Source: Tanypteryx hageni (taxonomy: Eukaryota > Arthropoda > Insecta > Odonata > Petaluridae). Taken from it: DNA of 64,000 nucleotides. Of the stretch, positions 25,801-34,200 are shown piece by piece. Both the position numbers and the translations under genes were made by a program. Within the stretch, counting starts at the first letter, position 1. Each line of letters begins with the position of its first letter. Below the pieces are notes generated by a model that was not told where the DNA came from, did no database searches, and saw only the letters and a list, made by a program, of their open reading frames with translations. Where the stretch lies: the NCBI GenBank assembly GCA_028673005.1, contig CM054116.1:77946572-78010571 (forward strand). Direction: 5' to 3'.

Positions 25801-27518
25801 AAATCTTGATTTCAAACAAACATTTTGGCGTAATTGTATGGCCTGCACTACCTGCCTTGTGATCCTCCATATCATGTTGTTGGGTACCTCCTTAATGCAT
25901 TTCCTAGTTAATGCAACAATTTTTGTTATTTCATGTTTTTAGGAACTATGTCAGGTTCTATGATAAATAAAATTAGCTTACTTGGTTATTTTCAAGTGCT
26001 ACATGGCTGTTTTTTCCCTTACACTACATAAGTATAAATAGATGAATTGAACATCTTTCTGAAAAATGACAAAATCTAGGAGTGTCCTATTGGCCAAAAA
26101 ATTCAGTAATGGCATAGGAATCTTGTCCTTTATTAAAACCTTTCTTAAACAACAATCTCAATGACTATGTAAATGTTATAGATAATAAATTTATACCACT
26201 GAAATAATGATTTGATATTTACTTCGTTGCAGAAACTAATTACATAACTGGATCTATAAACTTGAACATAAAAAAGAGCAATCAAAATTATTATGAAACT
26301 AAGTGAATAAGTCAATCGAAATACACTATGATTATAATTCTCAAAAAGACATATACCATTCTTACTATGTGTTTATTTGCAAGTTTTTTTCATGACATTT
26401 GGAGATTTTTTATACATAGAAAGTTGAGTAATAATTTCTCTAATTAATTCAGGTATGTCAATTAACAATACCCCTTCTTCTGAAAGGGATAACCCCGCAT
26501 TATTGTATAACTATTTATTTTTCCAAGCAGTGTTAACTTGCAATTTTAAATATCCACAATAAAAATATGAATGATATTACTAAGTATTTTCATAACTCCT
26601 AAATAATTAACAATTTCTCCATAGTTGCCCAAAAATGCATGTTTTACTGGTACTATTTCCGACCAGCATGTAACAACTATTCAGAAAGATCAACATTTTG
26701 TGCATAAAAACTTCCCATAGGATATATCATTGTTTTTTCAAGTGGCATTATATAAAAGATAAGAAAGTACTAATGACCTAAATTACAACCATGCTTATGA
26801 TGATAAGTTATTTATAAAGAACTTTACCTTGTTTGGCATCTCAAAATTGGCCCCCTTTTTAAGTAATAATACACAAAGGTCGTAATAGCAATTTTTCACA
26901 GCAATATGAAGAGCAGAATTTCCGTCGAAATCCACTGAATGTAAATCTCCTCCTCTTTCCAACATAGTAACAACAACTTCTTTTTGTCCACAATCAACAG
27001 CCTACATGCGGAGAGCATAGAAAATACCAATATTACTACCGCGTCTTAAAATATAAATAATATTCTATGAAAACATCAAAACTAAATGACTCATAATCAA
27101 ACTTGTAAAATGTACCAACTTTTAAAAGCGGCGTTTTCCCTTCGCTGTCTCTAATATCAGTTCTCGCATTATTGACAAGTAAGAAATGAACTACATTGTT
27201 GTGTCCAGCAGCAGCAGCTAAATGCAAAGGGGTCCTGTTTTGCTTGTCAGGTATGTCTATGTCACCTTTTTTCATTACAGTTTTTACTTTGTCCAAATTT
27301 CCTTGCCATGCTGCCTTATGAAGCTTGGTAACAGACTTATCCTTCCCACTGATATCTAGGTAGTATTTCTGACCGTCACAGGTTTCCATTCCATCACCCA
27401 ATGTCATTATTTCAGTTGGACTATTAAGATTTTCGGAAGACGAAAGAGCAGTGTTTGGTGACACTCGTTCCCTCCTATCATCTCTTTTACCTTTCACAAA
27501 TTTTAGTACTTTTTTCAT
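2422..27518 (-). CDS. Ankyrin-repeat protein gene, ANKRD26-like (5' eight exons, 3' end not found)
   Basis: Eight exons join with consistent phase: 27518-27120, 27001-26828, 25135-24937, 24002-23815, 17208-17110, 11812-11528, 5981-5085 and 4892-2422. They give 1,570 residues plus two bases. Residues about 62-257 form six ankyrin repeats (typical motifs TPLHLAAAAGH, SALHIAVKN, IPLHIATAVE, TPLMIAARIG) followed by a half repeat beginning GWTAEDHAQM. The rest is polar, Ser/Glu/Lys-rich and probably disordered, with a proline-rich KPPRSWDF segment. An N-terminal basic MKKVLKF start before ankyrin repeats, and a long charged tail, are features of the ANKRD26/POTE group, whose members usually end in a coiled coil. 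No coiled coil is visible here, so it may lie further left. Family ANKRD26 proteins act at centrosomes and distal appendages; that role is only inferred here. Additional exons inside the long introns cannot be excluded. Confidence 0.82.
5085..5981 (-). CDS. ANKRD26-like exon 7
   Basis: A 897 bp exon (299 codons), acceptor attccag, donor gtaagt, phase 0 on both sides. Begins TSKPRQRSLFTMPSREDSCD. The product is Ser/Glu/Asp-rich with acidic runs such as TEEEEDDESLS and ENEEEDDAYG. No domain is recognised and it is probably intrinsically disordered. Confidence 0.75.
6079..7043 (-). mobile_element. Tigger-like element remnant
   Basis: The left end reads cccagtccccgactaaga and the reverse complement of the right end reads cccgatccctgactaaca, an imperfect terminal inverted repeat. 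Inside, on the minus strand near 6339-6470, the frame MKPSKVILLEQKLDLLKRYE followed by NNEQTRNIIRDTGLNEAML matches the N-terminal helix-turn-helix of Tigger transposases (Lys-rich, then an IARDTGL-like recognition helix). The catalytic domain is missing. Ends are approximate and the TA duplication is degraded. Confidence 0.58.
7403..9115. mobile_element. TA-flanked inverted-repeat element (CAGGTATA family)
   Basis: Starts caggtatacgccagtttatg after TA (7401-7402) and ends cataatcagggtatacctg before TA (9116-9117). The termini are inverted repeats with a TA target duplication, as in Tc1/mariner/pogo MITEs. The right part (8808-9115) matches, in reverse, the sequence at 40311-40440 and 40808-40880, showing a shared family. 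No transposase is recognisable. A 208 bp insert sits inside at 8481-8688. Confidence 0.68.
8481..8688 (+). mobile_element. Short retroposon insert with 14 bp target duplication
   Basis: Flanked by exact 14 bp direct repeats ctcgttaaatggca (8467-8480 and 8689-8702). The insert contains ggaagggatgttaagccgtt and ends in an ACACAC-type repeat, features reminiscent of RTE-clade LINE 3' ends or a SINE derived from one. Class is inferred; the target duplication is directly visible. Confidence 0.6.
10204..11403 (+). pseudogene. hAT transposase relic (TTF-finger/DUF4371 type), internally deleted
   Basis: Three plus-strand pieces in different frames. 10204-10641 has a TTF-type finger context (FEWLTGCESKAKLFCWLCLL, DLNNLHKLIKRHSISKEH). 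10662-10955 matches the following segment (KNQEMLKRLIDIVCFLGEHE). 11125-11403 is the C-terminal hAT dimerisation region (LTIPVTNASTEQSFSALN, RLSKLSILSIEK). Most of the RNase H-like catalytic core is missing between the second and third pieces. Related intact proteins (ZMYM1-like hAT transposases) are roughly 600-800 residues. No terminal inverted repeats or 8 bp duplication were found, so the element ends are undefined. Confidence 0.72.
11528..11812 (-). CDS. ANKRD26-like exon 6
   Basis: Ninety-five codons, acceptor ttcttag, donor gtgaat, phase 0 both sides. Starts IDKVKFQALLQDSDAEEYML and contains the proline-rich PTPPPLKPPRSWDFLQTG, which resembles an SH3-binding PxxP segment. It lies alone between two transposon-rich introns and has the codon character of a real exon. 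Confidence 0.72.
12726..13809 (-). mobile_element. Tigger/pogo element with both ends, internally deleted
   Basis: The left end cagaagagagctgattatcc and the reverse complement of the right end cagtagagcgccgattatcc are terminal inverted repeats, followed on both sides by further GGATAATC repeats. TA duplications lie at 12724-12725 and 13810-13811. Inside, the minus-strand frame 13044-13241 (MDEDNVNEWLKVDEIEPGYK, LIQSVLDLTAG, EEGEDDEEL) matches the acidic C-terminal tail of Tigger/jerky transposases. The catalytic part is missing. Length 1,084 bp. Confidence 0.75.
14183..15844 (-). pseudogene. Tigger transposase relic, interrupted
   Basis: From an ATG at 15844 the minus strand reads MSIKRKYKKLHISEKLEEIY and SKTEIAERYGIPLSTL (CENP-B-like N terminus). 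It then reads EGSSVEIEAVERW and IFIMDESGFFYNLLADRALE with the first catalytic Asp, LIVLLCCNASGSKK and YERPQCFNGVKYLPYYYKTN. After an inserted repeat (about 14502-15305) it resumes NKKAWMIAKLF, ILLMDQFA with the second Asp, and IRVFHLPANTTSYLQPVDQE, typical of the DDE_1 superfamily. Several stops and frameshifts are present. An intact family member is about 500 residues. Dead gene. Confidence 0.75.
14502..15305. mobile_element. Repeat inserted into the Tigger relic
   Basis: Splits the Tigger frame between YYYKTNKK and NKKAWM. The ends are inverted: ggctggtttcc at about 14502 and ggaaaccagcc at about 15295. The left end is itself a hairpin (ggctggtttccaaaggaaac followed by agcc). It contains gtcccgggttcgattccagg near 14680, matching an RNA polymerase III B-box, so part may be tRNA-SINE-derived. 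Family unknown and no clear target duplication. Confidence 0.45.
16728..16752. repeat. Isolated mariner-like terminus
   Basis: The reverse complement reads tacagggtgtttcaaaaaag, a terminal sequence common in Tc1-mariner elements. No partner terminus or transposase was found nearby. Confidence 0.35.
17110..17208 (-). CDS. ANKRD26-like exon 5
   Basis: Thirty-three codons between acceptor tttag and a strong donor gtacgt, phase 0 on both sides. Encodes an acidic linker NSKSAAKEANEGNEDNSDT followed by WNDSQISERPAKPK. The support is splice signals, phase and composition rather than a known domain. Confidence 0.66.
20667..20777. repeat. Cluster of GGGTCA hairpin repeats
   Basis: Two short palindromes lie about 45 bp apart: tgacccaacggtgggtca and tgacccatcagtgggtca, each with 7 bp arms and a 4 nt loop. 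A more degraded copy (tcaccgataggtcatgat) precedes them. The block is followed at once by gcgagttaa, so it may be the end of a TTAA-targeting (piggyBac-like) element, but no matching opposite end was established. Confidence 0.45.
21700..22200 (+). pseudogene. Tc1-mariner transposase fragment
   Basis: The plus strand reads RNFFTEKFLKKWIGGEETLA then WPPQSSN, a stop, and NPFFMSRGNHVKTVVYPNKP, aligning with the arthropod mariner-like pattern in which WPxxSPDLxPxDFFLWG carries the last catalytic Asp. Here that Asp is Asn and a stop follows. Only the C-terminal third remains, so the fragment is dead. Confidence 0.55.
23815..24002 (-). CDS. ANKRD26-like exon 4 (end of ankyrin block)
   Basis: Acceptor taaaag, donor gtgtgg. 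Begins GWTAEDHAQMASNQN, the usual half-repeat cap after an ankyrin block, then becomes charged (DADARVDEGIGKL, GEKGVKENEEE). Phase 1 in, phase 0 out. Confidence 0.78.
24003..24936. other. Intron 3 of the ANKRD26-like gene
   Basis: About 0.9 kb of AT-rich sequence with no recognisable feature. Confidence 0.5.
24937..25135 (-). CDS. ANKRD26-like exon 3 (ankyrin repeats 5-6)
   Basis: Acceptor accag before GATGGG and donor gtaatc. Encodes repeat 5 (IPLHIATAVEQTDIVELLL) and repeat 6 (TPLMIAARIGNKDLVKLFL). It ends in phase 1 with the G of a glycine codon completed by exon 4. Confidence 0.87.
25136..26827. other. Intron 2 of the ANKRD26-like gene
   Basis: About 1.7 kb of AT-rich sequence. Nothing recognised. 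Confidence 0.5.
26828..27001 (-). CDS. ANKRD26-like exon 2 (ankyrin repeats 3-4)
   Basis: Fifty-eight codons, phase 0 at both ends, acceptor tgtag and donor gtaaag. Encodes AVDCGQKEVVVTMLERGG and SALHIAVKNCYYDLCVLLL, which complete repeat 3 and supply repeat 4. The start codons within it are internal. Confidence 0.85.
27120..27518 (-). CDS. ANKRD26-like exon 1 (start codon)
   Basis: Encodes residues 1-133: basic N terminus MKKVLKFVKGKRDDRR, a Ser/Asn-rich linker, then ankyrin repeats 1 and 2 (KLHKAAWQGNLDKV, RTPLHLAAAAGHNNVV) and the start of repeat 3 (GKTPLLK). The donor follows AAA at 27120 and reads gttggt, a weak match to consensus, but the join to exon 2 completes repeat 3 exactly. The ATG at 27518 is the first in the frame. 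Confidence 0.85.
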
Positions 27519-27998
27519 GCTTATTATATTTCAACGGGAGTCAAGATGTTCAGCTATTAATTCCTTTGAGGAGTAAAAAACGAAGGCTAAATTATATTTA
27601 AAACAAATAATTAAAGAAACTGCTAACGACTGACATTTTAAATTTCCTTGGAATGCACTCAATGAGACTCAAAACGATAATACTTTAGGGTGCTACCTCC
27701 AAACACCTTTAACGTTATTGATTTATAAGCACACTATAATATTTGACTAAAATGTAAATGAAATTAAGAATATTGTAATCACCTCAAGCAATTATGGAAA
27801 CTAATACATTGACTCCCATTGCGCTTTTTCGCTAGTCTCTTGTTATTTATTATTTCAATTTTTAAAGTTCTACAAGCGCTATGAGTATATTTCGGCCAGC
27901 AATTGTTGCTTTGAAAAACAAATACGCATTACGTACTATAGTTATTTTTACTTTAGCGACATAGAACAAGTATAATATTCATAGCATAATCGCTTAAA
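27519..27998. promoter_or_regulatory. Probable bidirectional promoter region
   Basis: The 480 bp between the divergent start codons of the ankyrin gene (27518, minus) and malonyl-CoA decarboxylase (27999, plus). It must hold the 5' leaders, unless further upstream non-coding exons exist. No TATA box or CpG island stands out. The call rests on position only. Confidence 0.5.
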
Positions 27999-28250
27999 AT
28001 GGAGAATTTAGGTAGCCGAAGGAGTTTGATAGATTCCGAAAGGATCTTAGGTCGAATTACAACAATTACTGAAGACCCCGAAGACGGAGCTGAATGTAAT
28101 GAAAATGAAGATTTGGTCGAATCTACTGAAGTAGAAGAAGAAAGTAAGGAAGAACCGTGTAGTACAGCTGAAGATGAACAAAGAGTAAAAGTGCTTTTAC
28201 AAGAAACAATGTCGTATAAACGTTCAAACGTCAGTAATTGGGTTGTAGAG
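27999..28250 (+). CDS. MLYCD: MLYCD exon 1
   Basis: Eighty-four codons from ATG, donor gtaatg. Starts [20 protein letters not shown] and then has an acidic stretch before [16 protein letters not shown]. There is no Arg-rich, acid-free amphipathic presequence of the usual mitochondrial kind. Confidence 0.82.
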
Positions 28251-31200
28251 GTAATGCTATAATTTTGATTTTTTCGCTGTATTACTTTATATGAATAAAT
28301 AAAATAAATTACGATTGATCATTGTCAATACTAGCACTTAGCAAATAGCTCAGCATAAGATTAGAAGAATTGGAAAAAGATAAGTCTATCTATTAATTAA
28401 ATATTAATTAATTCGTCTTCGTTTCACAGGTAAAAATAAAAACATTATGTACGAATTATAAAAAGTTATTTCCTAATCACAAGTGCAGTTTTTTAAGAGT
28501 TTTAGCTCGTGATTTCTCTGTAGATCACGAAGAAGTCCTCCAATGTGCTAAATTAGTCATTCAAGCAAAGGTATCAAACATTCATAAAAAGTAATTGTTC
28601 ATTTTCAACATGGTTTCAGTAGTGATAGAATATCTCGTTTCTAGGATACAAACGAAAAACAACTTTTGAAAAATGAAGATGATCTTAAGAGCATTCTAAC
28701 TCCCAACTATAATTGGCTTTTTCTTCACGTCGGTAGAATGGAGAGAGGCGTTAAATTCCTCGTGGATCTACGTACAGATGTCCTGGTCCGTAATATTAAG
28801 ATCAACCATTTTCTTTAAAAGAAAAAATTAAATATATTCTGTGACAACCAAGTTTTTGCTTTATGTCATCTAAGGAACTGCTGTCAGAAATTGAAGCTAA
28901 TGATCCTGATAGGCCATATCTAGCACAGCTGAATTCAAATCTTCGTGATTTACTGTCTCTATGGTTTTCTGTTGGGTTCCTTTCCCTGGAAAGAGTCACT
29001 TGGGCCTCATCGTGCGACATGCTGCAGAAGGTCATTGAATTACTTGACCTATACCTTACCTATTCATGAATACCTTATTTCCTGGTCAAACCTAATTCCT
29101 CTACCTTATTTGTGAGCATGAGGATCAACTGGTTAGTATCAAGGTAAGGGTAGAATGAAAGCTTGCTATTCTTCCTATTGGCACTTCTTGGGGATAACAA
29201 CCTTTTAGGTTGGCACTCATCACTCCTTTATTGAATGATATTATCACCCACCAAAAGGTTTATATTATAAAAACTTTTTCTATATTACTCTGAGATGTTT
29301 TCTGTGAACTAATTTTTAATGGACATCTGTATAGTGCCAAACTTAAATAAGTTTACATAGCATGTAATGCTTGCCTGCTTGGTTCAGTGAATGCATATTA
29401 TGTTGATTTTAAAAATAATAGTAGTAGTCCATGGCTGATATTTATACAGATGTAAAATTAAGCTTCTTAACTTTTATTGATGAAAAAAGAAAACCTACTT
29501 ATTATACTCCTACAATAATTTTAGTAAAGCTGGTTTTACTATGCTGGCATGCTTTGTGTATAATGAAACTAGTTTTACTGACAAAAAATTTTTTGGGTGG
29601 ATAATGATTTAACCTCAAGGTTTATTTCCTCCTTTTCTAATGAATGTTAACCAATACCATAAAATTAGGCTTCAGCTTGTAGATATTATTCTGATCTTTT
29701 AAACTCACCAGCCATGATATATATGTGGTTAGCATATCTTATTCTTAATGCTAGGATCATGAATTTAAATCTTGCCATTGGCATAATTAAATGTGCTTGA
29801 CTTTGTTATCATTGTCGTAACATATGTAATTAGGGAAACCTCTATGTGGCAACTTAAGTACAGTAAGTCCTTCTTATTCATCGTGGATGCATTCCTGAGG
29901 ATCACGATGAACAACAGGACCAGTGACTTAACTAGGAGCAGAAAGGCCCGAGTCAAAATATTTTCTATGGCTCCTCTTCCACTCCTTCACCCAACAAATA
30001 CAATGAAACATTGATATAGTGAGAATCTATAAATTTAAATTAAATACTCGTTCTAAATATTATTTGTAATTTCCTAAAATTAAATTCCATATATGTAATG
30101 TTAAGAAATTGACAGTAATGGTGTTTTCACTTGCTATAATGAAGTTCTTGTTATATGCCATAGTCATTCTATCGAGGTTATACTACATATATTCAATTAA
30201 TATGAACCCATTGTTAAACCAACCAAGTTGCATTTATTAATCAATTATGAGGAATATGCTGAATAGGTTAGGTTTTTAAAAATTAATGGGAAGAAAAAAA
30301 TTACCAAGCAAGAGAAATACAGGTACAGAATAAACAAAAGATTCCTTTAATACCTATGATAAGTAGTCTGCAATAATAGTGTTAAATAAGTTCACAACAT
30401 TGTGTAGGCATCAAGGGCGGATCCAGGCTTCATCGGGTGGGGGGAGTAATCAAAGATGTAAAAATAAACTATTTGAAAATATCTTCAAATGGATGCAGAT
30501 GTTAATATGTAAAAAGGAAATAGATAATATTTTGTACAAAAATAACATTTCTTCAATACGTTCATTTTTTATTATTTTTTGGCGTTCTTAAATCTTGGGG
30601 AGGAGGGGGGTAATTATGTACTCACTTTATCTCCTAGATCTGCTATTGATGGGCATCCAAAGCCAGGACAAGGGCTAGGCAAGTGATACATGGCTTGGGT
30701 GCAGCAAGCTTAGGGAAGCAACTATTTGAACTTTTAAGCGTTGAGTTTTATATTATAAAATTATTTTATTTTACTTCTACATAGTAAATAAACTACTGTT
30801 TTGAGAGATAAAATTGTCTACTGTATATTTTTATTAGGAGGGGGAGTAATTTTTAAACCTTGCCTTGGACACAAAAATACCTTGTTCCAGTTCTGTGGGC
30901 ATCCATAATTTATCATGTGTTGGTTTTGAACAAACTATTCTTTCAGCCTGAAATTCTTCTTACCTCAATCATTACTCTTTTTCCTTGCCTTCATCTCTGC
31001 AAATTGGTCCACAATTTCAGAGAAATTCAACTGTTGTGCAAAGACTTGCTCAATAAAAAACAGCACCAGACTATGTAATCTTTCTTGACTCGTCATACTA
31101 CGTCAGTAGGTTTTTAGTTATTTTTAGTTTTGAAAAAGATCACTGCAAGAATTCATTTCCAAAAAATGGGTTCCCTTGGGCTATGAAGTTGCCAAATGTG

Positions 31201-34200
31201 TGAGATAAGTTATATTTTATGTGTAGATGCTTTCTAAGAATGAAAATCTTAATTTAAAGGGAAAAAATCTGTGAATGATGTAGGAAAAATAAACAAATGA
31301 GATGTCTTCAATGCAACAATGGCATCATCTTTCTTTTAAAAGTTGAAGTAAAAAAACTAGAAGTGGATGTCATCATAGCATGGAACTCTGTCCAACACTA
31401 ACATTTAACTGGAGAGTCATTCATAATTTGGATTACAAAATAGAAATCACAAAAATCTTCATTTTTCCCAAGTTGATATTTTTAAAAGTGGCATATATAA
31501 TTTAATTTATTTTCAAATGATGAATTAATGAAACAACGAACAATGAGGCAACAAATAACGAGAATATACTGTATTATTATTGTATTTTAAATGGCCATTA
31601 AATGCTGTTTATGAGCTAATAAAATTTAAAAGCTTTCAATGTAGTGAAAGATATCATTCTTATTAAGAAAATACTGCTAATAAATTTTATTTACTATCTC
31701 TCTTGTCTTGTTTACAATAAATTACTAAGTTGAGATCCAATAAAAGGAATTTGTGCTGAACTTTAAAGGTACATTGTATCAGTATTCCATTAGACATATT
31801 TGTATTGTTATTTATGCTTTTTTGTGACACCTGAATGTAGCATCAAATACTTATTCATGTTGATCCCTTAATGATGTCAGAGTTAATTAAAACCTAGAAA
31901 TATTTCATGCCCTCTGGAATAAATTAAAAAAAATAATTAAATAATGTTTTATGTTGTCATCTATTTTGCTTAAAACCATTCTAAATTTCTTCTCTTTCTG
32001 CTTATTCAGTTAAACTTCTCAGTTGATTTTTCTTTTTACAAGCATTTTATTTTCTCCATCAACTTCCATTTCATTTTTATTTTCTATGGTCATACACAAG
32101 GTATATGCTTTTAACTTGACCAAAAAGTGCTCTTTCCTTTCTTCCCTTATCTTCCTTCACACCTAACTACCTGCATTATCCTGCTATTAAGCCATTTGAT
32201 TTTTTCTTAACTATGCATTATGCACTTGTTTCCTCTCTATGCTTGGTTACTTGCTCTTTTTTCCTCCATTAATCACAGTCTGCATATAGGCATGCATGTT
32301 ATTTGATTTGGCATTAATATTTCCATCACCAGTAAATATCCTATGTGGACCAGTTTGTTTTTATTAATAATAACCACTTCAGCAACAAATAGTAAATAAT
32401 CGCTACATCATTCATTTAGTTTTATGTGAACCTTTTAGAGGCATTTACTTTGAATAAGTCATTCAACATCTTTTTGTAATTTTTCATTTTTTAAATTAAT
32501 TCTGAAATACGCTGCTTGGGTTAAGCAGGACCCATCTTTCTAGTTTTTTAGTTATAACAACCATTTTCTTTTTATAAATTAATTCAGAAATACAATGCTT
32601 GGGCTAAGCAGGACTCATCTTTCTAGTTTTTAGTTATAACAACCATTAGACATGATAAAACAAACCTGTTTTGTCTTTGTTGTAGCATCTTTTCTGATCA
32701 AGTATAATTTTTTAATAGTTCTTTTGATAACTGTCATCTTATTTTCTGGTACAGATATCAGATTATGAAGCTGTACACCCTATGCGTAACTGGACTGAAC
32801 TGAAGCGACGTGTGGGGCCTAATCGCCGTTGCTTTGTGTATACTCATGGTAGCATGCCACAGGAACCAATTGTTGTACTGCATACTGCTCTAACTGATGA
32901 AATACCTAGTACATTAAGAACAGTTGTAACACCTGCTTCTACAGCACGCATGTCAGGTTTGATTTGCCTTTATTTGTAGTATTCATATGCAATTTCTTCA
33001 TAATGGATCTCTATTTCTGGTGGTGAACTAGTGAGCATTATTGCCCTATTTGGCATTTCTGTTTATTAACTTTGGAATTATTCATTTTAAAGATGTAACG
33101 TATTTACAAATTCACACTGGTTGCATTTTCATGAGGTTAACCAATGGAGTAGACCACTTTCATCATATATGTGATCATGGGCTGCGTATGTATTTCAGAT
33201 GTGTTAAAAGCTATGGATACATGATGGAGATGATATGGTGTGACTCAATGGTGGGCCATCCCAGCATGAACTTGTTGAATGGATATATAAAGGAGACTAA
33301 AGCACTACTCAAAATTCAAAGTTGTGGATAAGAGTAATTTTGCTGTATATTAGTTTTATACAATGCTGTACTATTGTGACTGTTTTGAAGTAATTTTATC
33401 ATGTTTGGCAAATTGACTGCCAAGACAGACACTCATTAGCTCCAATACTTGTCTATAGTACTGTGGCAAGTATTGGCTTTATTTCAATTCTCATAGACTT
33501 CTGAAGGATCACTGTCATTTCTTTCACTGTATCTTATGCATTTTAAATCCATACCATCCCTAAAATTAAATGTTTTTCTGTAATTTTTCCATAGTATGCC
33601 ATATTTCCATAGTGCCTAATTATTCAAACAAAACTGTTATAAATCACGCCTTCTTTGGAAAACATTTGTTTACTGATGGGCAGTTATGAATATATTGGCA
33701 AAAACATTTATTTACTATCTGTAAACTTAAGTAAACTAAGGTAAAAAATAATTATTTTAACATGAATACATAAATGTACAATGTATTATAAATTAATCTA
33801 TTTATGAAAACTATCCAGGAAAAATTGAAGTGGTTAAAGATAACAAAGGTATAAAATAACTTTTTTGGCTATCCTTAACAATGACTTTTAATTCTTCAAC
33901 AAGTATGATAGTTCTTACTTTTAAAGCATCCTTTAAATATGTTGTATTTATGTATTTATTACTTGTTTATATTTGCTATGCTTATCCATTAATAGTTTTA
34001 TTTGTAAATGTTCATAACAAGTTTCTCATTTAGGTATTTTAAAAAATAATTATAATTTTTCTACTCATTGTGTGAAATTATTTGCAGTAATTATTAATTT
34101 CATGAATAATAATTTAGTATCAGAATTAAAGTAGAATTTTTGCTGTTAGCTTTTCCATTTATGAATAATTGTGGTTAGCATAAAATTAATCATTGTTATT

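Larger units (their letters stand above)
29031..32754. other. MLYCD intron 4
   Basis: A 3.7 kb intron. It has a CAGTAAGTCC terminus with the family sequence gtggatgcattcctgagga (from 29861), then a hAT-type start cagtgacttaactagg near 29920, a small MITE (30412-30648) and a tandem duplication (32494-32647). Otherwise AT-rich. Confidence 0.5.
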
